Under the pieces are notes generated by a model. It was not told the origin of the DNA. It made no database searches and worked only from the letters and a program-made list of their open reading frames with translations. The translations under genes and the position numbers were made by a program. Of a stretch of 34,602 bases of DNA, positions 1 to 4,545 are shown piece by piece (position 1 is the first letter of the stretch; every line of letters begins with the position of its first letter). This stretch comes from a virus: IMG/VR virus record IMGVR_UViG_3300031758_000276, positions 1 through 34,602 of that record. One strand, given 5' to 3'.

Positions 1-168
1 AACATCACGACTTTTAACTAAAATGGAAGAAGGACATATATTCAACCATTTTTGAATAAATGAATGATTTACAAGTTCTTCTGTGGTATCAAAGTCAAAT
101 TCTATAAAATTATCAATATAAACAAATCCTGGAACTCTTTGTCTAAAATGATTTTTTGTTTCAGTCAT
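1..168 (-). CDS. Hypothetical protein, partial (C-terminus beyond the window)
   Basis: This reading frame starts at the ATG at 168-166 and stays open for 56 codons to the left edge, so only the N-terminus is visible. It begins MTETKNHFRQRVPGF and continues with an acidic stretch (IEFDFDTTEELV). The start overlaps the stop of the upstream 92-residue gene by 8 bases (ATGACTGA), the coupling seen throughout this region. No domain can be recognised from the visible part. That it is a real gene is inferred from the tight coupling and the open frame. Its function is unknown. Confidence 0.6.
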   Translation of the reverse strand, partial: MTETKNHFRQRVPGFVYIDNFIEFDFDTTEELVNHSFIQKWLNICPSSILVKSRDV

Positions 169-439
169 TTTTCATTTCTTTAGGTTGAGTATAAAACAAT
201 TCATCTCTCCAATTCCTTCCAGCAATATCAAAACTCAAACCTACCTTACCTACAGAGAAGAGAAATGAGAACAATCTACCATAACCCATAGAGATTTGTA
301 GATAAGGAAACTCAATCCACTTACCATACTCACCAAAGTCAAATGCAACTTGAAGAAGTGAATAGTGTTTTGTGGTAAGAAGAGTAAAATAAAACTCTTT
401 ACCGTAGTCGTCTCTTACACCCCATTTTGCGATTTTCAT
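161..439 (-). CDS. Hypothetical protein, 92 aa
   Basis: A 92-residue protein rich in aromatic residues (several Phe, Tyr and Trp, e.g. KEFYFTLLTTKHYSLL), with no signal peptide, clear membrane helix or known motif. The aromatic composition suggests a small beta-rich fold, but that is only an inference. Its ATG overlaps the stop of the upstream 64-residue gene (ATGA) and its own stop overlaps the start of the next gene, so it is probably translated by coupling inside a string of small accessory genes. I do not recognise the family. Confidence 0.7.
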   Translation of the reverse strand: MKIAKWGVRDDYGKEFYFTLLTTKHYSLLQVAFDFGEYGKWIEFPYLQISMGYGRLFSFLFSVGKVGLSFDIAGRNWRDELFYTQPKEMKND

Positions 440-630
440 TGGTTTAGTTCCTCCACAAGTTGTAATAGGTCATTTTTATCAAGGACAATCAAGTCATTCT
501 GTGCATTATACGACCTAATATTCTCCGCAGCAATAAACAGAATTGCAGCAACTAACTTCTCTTCAGTATCAGCACCATTATTTCGGTGCTCCCATACTGC
601 ATTCATAAATTCTTGCGAACGTTCAGTCAT
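436..630 (-). CDS. Hypothetical protein, 64 aa, helical
   Basis: A 64-residue acidic protein that looks almost wholly helical (EEKLVAAILFIAAENIRSYN, then DLLQLVEELNQ). No catalytic or metal-binding motif is visible. It lies in a chain of four overlapping small genes: its start ATG overlaps the upstream TGA at 629-627 and its stop overlaps the downstream start. Small helical proteins of this type are common among the accessory genes of T4-like cyanophages, where their roles are unknown. Confidence 0.7.
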   Translation of the reverse strand: MTERSQEFMNAVWEHRNNGADTEEKLVAAILFIAAENIRSYNAQNDLIVLDKNDLLQLVEELNQ

Positions 631-797
631 TCTTCAAACTCAAAATAAAGATCAATCACATTCATAATTTCATTGTTGATGGTTTCAATCACCCAACCTT
701 CATCAGGTTCTTCTGTATGCTTATGTGCTCTCCTATATCCAATCCTAGTACCTTCATCAATACACATTTCAAGAATAGGACGGATTTTTGGTTTCAT
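627..797 (-). CDS. Hypothetical protein, 56 aa
   Basis: A 56-codon gene read from the ATG at 797-795 to the TGA at 629-627. The protein starts MKPKIRPILEMCIDEG and ends in an acidic, aromatic tail (NVIDLYFEFEE). The N-terminal half is basic (IGYRRAHKHTEE) and the C-terminal half resembles an amphipathic helix. The stop overlaps the start of the 64-residue gene (ATGA), which supports it as a real coupled gene. The family is not recognised and no function can be given. Confidence 0.65.
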   Translation of the reverse strand: MKPKIRPILEMCIDEGTRIGYRRAHKHTEEPDEGWVIETINNEIMNVIDLYFEFEE

Positions 798-823
798 TTT
801 TTTGATTACTTATGAAAGTATCA

Positions 824-848
824 TACCACAAAATTACCTATTGTGGTA
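824..848 (-). terminator. Hairpin over the stop codon of the homing endonuclease gene
   Basis: TACCACAA (824-831) and TTGTGGTA (841-848) form a perfect 8-bp stem with a 9-base loop. On the minus strand the stop codon of the homing endonuclease lies at the 5' side of the stem. No run of U follows, so this may be a weak terminator or an mRNA 3'-end stabiliser rather than a classical intrinsic terminator. Confidence 0.45.
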
Positions 849-1620
849 GTGGTGTGTGCGGTTTGTAAAGTGTCCATCCTTTATAATGTTTATATTTTCC
901 ATTTAACATTCTATTAAATCCACCTTGATCTAAATTATTTTTTCTACAAAATTCACTTTGATTTATTCCTTTTATAATTTCCCCATCAGGACTAACCACA
1001 CAAAATTCTTTACTCATAGAAAGAACTTGTTCTTCACTCATTTTTCTACCAAGAGTTGGAGATATAAAACCACTTTTATATCTTTGTTTTGCTTTTTCAC
1101 CTATGAGTTTTTTAGTTTCTTCACTTTGTTTTTTTCCATACATTGAATTTAATTCACCAAATCTTTTACTATTATACATTCCATTTTTTTCACCAACACA
1201 TCCAGGTTTTCCATATCTTGGGTTGTTTTTTCCTCTAACTTTAACTGCAATTTTTTCTTTATGGTCTTCGGTAAGAGATTTACCATAATACCAATGATTA
1301 GATCCTTTTATTGAGTTTGAATATTTTATTCTACAACTTTCATATAATCTTGAATTGAAGTATCTTTTATAAGATTTCATAGCAAGATGTGCAAATAACA
1401 TCTTTTGAGATTTTACATCATCAACTCCATATCTTTTAATATAAATTCTTTCCAACAAACAATGTGCAATGTAATGTTCCCTTGATGTGAGAGTAACAAT
1501 TCTATTATTCTTACCAAAGATACTTTTTGGAAAGGTATGATGCTTTTCTGTATATCCATCAGGAGGAGTTCTGTTCTCTGCTTTCCTAATGAGGTTACAA
1601 TAAACTTTTAGATAGTTCAT
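838..1620 (-). CDS. Free-standing HNH homing endonuclease with NUMOD3 repeats
   Basis: A 260-residue homing endonuclease, an enzyme that cuts phage DNA lacking the gene and so spreads itself by recombination. The N-terminal HNH-type nuclease core covers about residues 20-60 (EKHHTFPKSIFG with His27-His28, then SREHYIAHCLL with His49 and His53). Residues about 105-180 hold repeated NUMOD3-type DNA-binding motifs (GKNNPRYGK, GELNSMYGKKQSEETKK), followed by a NUMOD1-like C-terminal segment ending KGWTLYKP. It sits alone between a zinc-ribbon gene and small accessory genes, with its own late promoter at 1646-1653 and no strong Shine-Dalgarno sequence. Its lysine-rich, AT-rich sequence differs from its neighbours, as expected of a mobile gene. 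The family call is secure; the cut site is unknown. Confidence 0.9.
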   Translation of the reverse strand: MNYLKVYCNLIRKAENRTPPDGYTEKHHTFPKSIFGKNNRIVTLTSREHYIAHCLLERIYIKRYGVDDVKSQKMLFAHLAMKSYKRYFNSRLYESCRIKYSNSIKGSNHWYYGKSLTEDHKEKIAVKVRGKNNPRYGKPGCVGEKNGMYNSKRFGELNSMYGKKQSEETKKLIGEKAKQRYKSGFISPTLGRKMSEEQVLSMSKEFCVVSPDGEIIKGINQSEFCRKNNLDQGGFNRMLNGKYKHYKGWTLYKPHTPLPQ

Positions 1621-1645
1621 TTCTATTCTATTGGTACTGCATTAC

Positions 1646-1653
1646 TATTTATA
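1646..1653 (-). promoter_or_regulatory. T4-type late promoter (TATAAATA) for the homing endonuclease
   Basis: The minus strand reads TATAAATA exactly, the -10 element used with the T4 late sigma factor gp55 and known as NATAAATA in cyanophages. By T4 spacing the transcript should start near 1640, giving a leader of about 20 bases before the ATG at 1620. Confidence 0.75.
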
Positions 1654-1654
1654 A

Positions 1655-1678
1655 TAGAAAAGGTGCCCGAAAGCACCT
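1655..1678 (-). terminator. Rho-independent terminator after the zinc-ribbon gene
   Basis: On the minus strand AGGTGC (1678-1673), loop TTTCGG, GCACCT (1666-1661), then TTTTCTATT. The GC-containing stem and short T-run fit an intrinsic terminator. It should separate the zinc-ribbon gene from the endonuclease gene. Confidence 0.75.
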
Positions 1679-1720
1679 AATCTGTCCGTAGAGAATTGCA
1701 GTACCAACAGACATTTTTAT

Positions 1721-2335
1721 TTAGGATAGTTCTTTAATTCCCTTTTGCAACCACTTAAAATCTCTTGTTTCAGTAATGCTTTTGATCTCACCACAGACAT
1801 TACATTTTCCCTCATATACTGACGATACTCCATCGTGATATTCACCATACTTTTTTCCACAATCAAAACAAACTACATCTGCATCTACAAGTTTCTTACG
1901 AAGTTCTGCTTTTTCAGCAGAAGAACAGAGAGCATCCATTTCCTCATCAGTATATTGAGGATTATCAGGTTGCTCAAGACGGGAAAGTTTTGCTTTCAGG
2001 TCATAAATCTCATCCTGCATCTTACGAAGTTCTTTTGCATAATCTTCTGCCATTTTCAGGTCAAACTCATCAGCAACCCTTTTCATATCCTCTTCATTAC
2101 GCATATCATTGAATGCAAGAGATGCAGCACCTTTCATAATGCCCACATCATTATGTCCCATCGTGCGGGCAACAGTTCCAAAGAAACGGAACAGTTGAAT
2201 GGTATTCAGATCGTGAGCAGGAACCTCAAAGGTATAATGCTCTTCGGGAAGAGTTTCATCATCATACACACCATAAGAGGATTGATTGACGAACTCAGTA
2301 TCAAACTGAACTTTAAGAGTTGCTTTGTAGGTCAT
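1721..2335 (-). CDS. Conserved hypothetical protein with coiled coil and C4 zinc ribbon, 204 aa
   Basis: A 204-residue protein in three parts. Residues 1-75 form a probable alpha/beta domain. Residues about 80-122 are a charged coiled-coil helix (MKRVADEFDLKMAEDYAKEL and onward). The C-terminus has a four-cysteine zinc ribbon, Cys156-x2-Cys159 and Cys178-x2-Cys181. The zinc-ribbon tail resembles one I know from conserved cyanophage proteins of unknown role; nucleic-acid or protein binding is an inference. It is followed by a clear terminator (1655-1678) and preceded by a hairpin ending the upstream gene, so it may form its own transcription unit. No strong Shine-Dalgarno sequence precedes the ATG. 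Confidence 0.75.
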   Translation of the reverse strand: MTYKATLKVQFDTEFVNQSSYGVYDDETLPEEHYTFEVPAHDLNTIQLFRFFGTVARTMGHNDVGIMKGAASLAFNDMRNEEDMKRVADEFDLKMAEDYAKELRKMQDEIYDLKAKLSRLEQPDNPQYTDEEMDALCSSAEKAELRKKLVDADVVCFDCGKKYGEYHDGVSSVYEGKCNVCGEIKSITETRDFKWLQKGIKELS

Positions 2336-2363
2336 CGGTTTGGTTTTGTATACTCATACTATA

Positions 2364-2392
2364 AGACCCTTGACTGCGAAAGTCAAGGGTCT
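2364..2392 (-). terminator. Strong 12-bp hairpin terminator
   Basis: AGACCCTTGACT (2364-2375) and AGTCAAGGGTCT (2381-2392) form a perfect 12-bp stem with a 5-base loop. It lies 22 bases beyond the stop of the 61-residue gene. The bases after it on the minus strand (TTATAG) form only a weak T-run. Confidence 0.75.
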
Positions 2393-2413
2393 GTGGACAG
2401 TTTATAAACTGGT

Positions 2414-2599
2414 CTAGGTACTTAATATTTTTTTACAAATTCTTTTACATATCTGTTGATTACCATCACATTCAATTAGACATTGATAATAGTCGTTAAT
2501 AATATTTCCTTGTTCATTAAACTCATCAAGTGTTTCTCCAAGATGTTTGGCGTTATCGTTCCAGGCTGCAAGTTGATTAAAAGGAATTAAATTGTGCAT
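2414..2599 (-). CDS. Hypothetical Cys-containing protein, 61 aa
   Basis: The start is taken as the ATG at 2599-2597 because a strong Shine-Dalgarno sequence (GGAGGT, 2610-2605) precedes it at good spacing; the longer frame reaching 2659 has no such signal. The 61-residue product starts MHNLIPFNQLAAWNDN and ends in a short Cys-rich helix (CLIECDGNQQICKRICKK) with four cysteines that could bind a metal or form disulfides. No known family is recognised. It is followed by the strong hairpin at 2364-2392. Confidence 0.75.
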   Translation of the reverse strand: MHNLIPFNQLAAWNDNAKHLGETLDEFNEQGNIINDYYQCLIECDGNQQICKRICKKILST

Positions 2600-2604
2600 A
2601 ATGA

Positions 2605-2610
2605 ACCTCC
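2605..2610 (-). promoter_or_regulatory. Ribosome binding site GGAGGT that fixes the 2599 start
   Basis: GGAGGT ends six bases before the ATG at 2599. It decides for the 61-residue product over the longer reading frame. Confidence 0.8.
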
Positions 2611-2709
2611 ACGCACAAGTAACGTTATAATAAAGAATTCTATGCTGTAGTGTTCTCACATTACTATATTAGCATATTCAGTTTATTTGTGTGGATTTCT
2701 TAATATATC

Positions 2710-3030
2710 TTAATCACGTTGCCGCCAATCATCAGGTTTATCTTCTGTAAAGAAATCTACAATCTCATCAATGCTATCAAATCCAGATTTACCAAATCTT
2801 TCGTGTCCCAATCCACCAATATCAAGTTGATTAAGGAAATCATCAAGGTCCCCTTCTTGCATATCAGGATTTTCTGCTCTACGCCTTGCCTGTCGAAGTA
2901 TTTTAGCAGCAGATTGATTTGCTTTTGCTAGTTTTTCACACCATATCATTTCCCCTAAACTAACTTCTTCGTGTAATGCAATCTTGTTACAAATTTCTTC
3001 TAACTTTAACCGATAAGCAGTAGAAAGCAT
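2710..3030 (-). CDS. Conserved hypothetical protein, 106 aa
   Basis: A 106-residue soluble protein. Residues 1-50 are predicted helical (LKLEEICNKIALHEEVSLGE, then WCEKLAKANQSAAKILRQARRRAE) and basic near the end. Residues 55-106 are acidic with Gly and Asp (DLDDFLNQLDIGGLGHERFG, then a run ending DDWRQRD). The helical front could bind nucleic acid, but there is no recognised motif. It belongs to the accessory gene string between the membrane protein at 3051 and the 61-residue gene. The family is not recognised. Confidence 0.7.
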   Translation of the reverse strand: MLSTAYRLKLEEICNKIALHEEVSLGEMIWCEKLAKANQSAAKILRQARRRAENPDMQEGDLDDFLNQLDIGGLGHERFGKSGFDSIDEIVDFFTEDKPDDWRQRD

Positions 3031-3050
3031 CGTATCGTCCAGATATAGGG

Positions 3051-3293
3051 TTATTTAGATTTTTTATTCTCAAACTCTTTCATTAATTCTTCTGCAATCT
3101 TCAATGATTTTCTATACATTAAGTATTTTACGATTGGATTTCGTGGGTCGTGCAATATCATCCATTTTGTTTTCTCATATTGAAATTTAATCAAATGTGA
3201 AAGTAAAACAACTGCTGCTGCAACACTTTCATCAGTAACAATCAAGTATGCAATACAAGCAAATATAATGAAATAGATGTATATTGAATTCAT
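3051..3293 (-). CDS. Small membrane protein, 80 aa
   Basis: An 80-residue protein with a hydrophobic N-terminal helix (residues about 4-20, IYIYFIIFACIAYLIV). A second weakly hydrophobic segment follows (SVAAAVVLLSHLIKF), and the C-terminal half is basic (NPIVKYLMYRKSLKIAEELM). This suggests a membrane-anchored protein with a cytoplasmic helical tail. Its ATG overlaps the TGA of the upstream 57-residue gene (ATGA). Similar small inner-membrane proteins occur in many cyanophage genomes without known roles. Confidence 0.75.
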   Translation of the reverse strand: MNSIYIYFIIFACIAYLIVTDESVAAAVVLLSHLIKFQYEKTKWMILHDPRNPIVKYLMYRKSLKIAEELMKEFENKKSK

Positions 3294-3463
3294 TTTCTAA
3301 GTGTCTTAAGATATTCTAATATATTCTCGCGAATATACATCAACTCATTAAAACACAGTTGATTGTGAGCACAATTTCTGAGTTCTGGATCTGGCTTTAA
3401 AACACTTTCCTCAAATAAGGTCAGTCCTCGGTTCCATTTATCTTCTGGGGTTTCATTTTGCAT
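3290..3463 (-). CDS. Hypothetical protein, 57 aa
   Basis: A 57-codon gene from the ATG at 3463-3461 to the TGA at 3292-3290. The product starts MQNETPEDKWNRGL and looks helical, with two cysteines (RNCAHNQLC) and a basic C-terminal helix (ENILEYLKTLRK). It overlaps the upstream 55-residue gene by 11 bases and the downstream membrane-protein gene by 4, so it appears to be co-translated. No function can be assigned. Confidence 0.65.
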   Translation of the reverse strand: MQNETPEDKWNRGLTLFEESVLKPDPELRNCAHNQLCFNELMYIRENILEYLKTLRK

Positions 3464-3620
3464 CTTTATTAATAGTAACAGGACAAAAAGGTATTGTTTT
3501 ACGAATTTCTGTGATGATTTCCGTTCTTTGTAGTTCAGTCAATCCAACAACTTTACTAATACGCTGCAGAAGACTTAATGCTTGAGTACAGGTTATAGTT
3601 GTTGCAAGTAATACAACCAT
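3453..3620 (-). CDS. Small protein with hydrophobic N-terminus, 55 aa
   Basis: A 55-codon gene starting at the ATG at 3620-3618, with a strong Shine-Dalgarno sequence (AGGAGAAG) just before it. The N-terminus is hydrophobic (MVVLLATTITCTQALSLLQ). It could be a short signal or membrane segment with a lipobox-like Cys11, though the lack of positive charge before the hydrophobic stretch argues against a standard signal peptide. The rest is a basic amphipathic helix followed by IPFCPVTINKDAK. The strong ribosome binding site makes it a likely real gene. Confidence 0.7.
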   Translation of the reverse strand: MVVLLATTITCTQALSLLQRISKVVGLTELQRTEIITEIRKTIPFCPVTINKDAK

Positions 3621-3640
3621 AACTTCTCCTTAATCTATTA

Positions 3641-3838
3641 CTATTTAATAACTTTCCAATTTTTATCTTCTTGAACTTCATTCATCCAGAACATAAATCG
3701 TCCTGAGATGCTTTCAAGTTTTACCAGTCCATTCTTACGTTCTCGTACTTTGCAAGAATGAAGAAGTTTCATATCGTGTAGAAAAACATCTTTTGCTTCA
3801 GATGTTTTGGGAGATACACAAATAAATTCGGTTTTCAT
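3641..3838 (-). CDS. Hypothetical protein, 65 aa
   Basis: A 65-residue basic protein that alternates short beta-like segments (MKTEFICVSP, FMFWMNEV, NWKVIK) with charged turns. It has two cysteines (positions 7 and 29) and no recognised motif. It is the first of the small genes downstream of the SprT-like protease, about 96 bases away, and its ATG lacks a clear Shine-Dalgarno sequence. No family is recognised. Confidence 0.6.
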   Translation of the reverse strand: MKTEFICVSPKTSEAKDVFLHDMKLLHSCKVRERKNGLVKLESISGRFMFWMNEVQEDKNWKVIK

Positions 3839-3934
3839 AAGATTTTTGAAAGTGTTTTAAAGGTCTTAAAAGTTAACTTAATGAGTCCTTATCAACCTCG
3901 ACAAAGGTAATTGTACAGGTATTTCATAGGTCCG

Positions 3935-4363
3935 TCAAGTAGTCTGTCCAGTCTCCTCAAGAAACTTAAGGTAATAGTATTCTTCGAGACTGTGTGCCTC
4001 TACTTCATGAGGTTGTTCCCAGTAATCCAGGTCCTCACACTTGATGTCCTTGTAGTACATTTTTCCTCTACGTTCTTTGAGAAGACCTTTTACCCACTGA
4101 TGTAAATGCACAAGTTCGTGGAATAATGTCTTCGTATAAAGTTCAAGATCAAGTTTTGGATCAATCTCAATCAAAAACTCACGAGGACGATAAATGTCTC
4201 CAGAGACTGAGCAATAACCATATGCTTGTTCTCTACGAAGACCTCTGTGAAGTACTTCAACGTAGATATGGTGTCTGGGTAGGTGCTTGGTAATGAACCA
4301 CTCTACAGCGTCTTCTACACGTCTCTTACGTGCTCCATAACCAGTAATATCAATGCAGTACAT
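3935..4363 (-). CDS. SprT-like zinc metalloprotease, 142 aa
   Basis: A 142-residue protein with a zincin signature: HELVH at residues 82-86, with Glu83 as the catalytic base and His82/His86 as zinc ligands. A downstream PHEVEAH segment (119-125) could supply the third ligand. This layout fits the SprT-like domain, which in cellular relatives (SPRTN/Wss1) cleaves proteins crosslinked to DNA. It is shorter than SprT itself and lacks a C-terminal zinc ribbon. Its start overlaps the stop of the 34-residue miniprotein (TAATG), so the two are probably translated together. A role in clearing DNA-protein crosslinks or in virion maturation is inferred. Confidence 0.8.
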   Translation of the reverse strand: MYCIDITGYGARKRRVEDAVEWFITKHLPRHHIYVEVLHRGLRREQAYGYCSVSGDIYRPREFLIEIDPKLDLELYTKTLFHELVHLHQWVKGLLKERRGKMYYKDIKCEDLDYWEQPHEVEAHSLEEYYYLKFLEETGQTT

Positions 4364-4467
4364 TAGAATGCAGAGTTAAAAACGACATTGCAAAGTCTTA
4401 CACCCCAGTTCATAAGGATCATAAAAGACCCTATGAAGAGCAGTCTATCAAGGTTTGAGAGGGGCAT
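4363..4467 (-). CDS. One-helix membrane miniprotein, 34 aa
   Basis: A 34-codon frame from the ATG at 4467-4465 to the TAA at 4365-4363. It encodes MPLSNLDRLLFIGSF followed by MILMNWGVRLCNVVFNSAF, a single hydrophobic helix with little charge. It is too short to trust by length alone, but its TAA overlaps the protease ATG (TAATG), a typical coupled junction, and it fills most of the space between the terminator and the protease. It may be a small membrane protein or only a translated leader that feeds ribosomes to the protease gene. Confidence 0.5.
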   Translation of the reverse strand: MPLSNLDRLLFIGSFMILMNWGVRLCNVVFNSAF

Positions 4468-4495
4468 CGGTCTCTGTGCTACCCATCTACTATAA

Positions 4496-4524
4496 AGCAC
4501 CTCCCAGGCGATCCTGAAGGTGCT
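4496..4524 (-). terminator. Terminator hairpin closing the glycan operon
   Basis: AGCACCT (4496-4502) pairs with AGGTGCT (4518-4524), and inside it CAGG (4505-4508) pairs with CCTG (4513-4516) around a CGAT loop. On the minus strand TTTAT follows the stem. It lies just past the stop of the large four-domain gene. Confidence 0.75.
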
Positions 4525-4545
4525 GTGACGGTTTATAGAGTGTCC

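Larger units (their letters stand above)
1631..1707 (-). repeat. 11-bp inverted repeat enclosing a terminator and a late promoter
   Basis: TTGGTACTGCA at 1631-1641 is the exact reverse complement of TGCAGTACCAA at 1697-1707. Between the arms lie the hairpin at 1661-1678 and the TATAAATA octamer at 1646-1653. Messages reading through from the upstream gene carry both arms and can fold. A message starting at the late promoter (expected first base about 1640) carries only the second arm. Confidence 0.75.

Noticed and set aside
1631-1707. A tRNA gene in the inverted-repeat region
   Set aside because: The paired ends and inner hairpin do not give D-, anticodon- and T-arms, and there is no T-loop consensus. 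It is better explained by terminator, promoter and repeat.
365-2407. Plus-strand frames of 60-190 codons in the left part
   Set aside because: They run antisense to convincing coupled genes, have Ser/Phe/Ile-rich composition typical of reverse frames, and lack start signals.
2600-2659. Longer version of the 61-aa gene
   Set aside because: GGAGGT directly precedes the internal ATG at 2599, and the extra 20 residues have no ribosome binding site.
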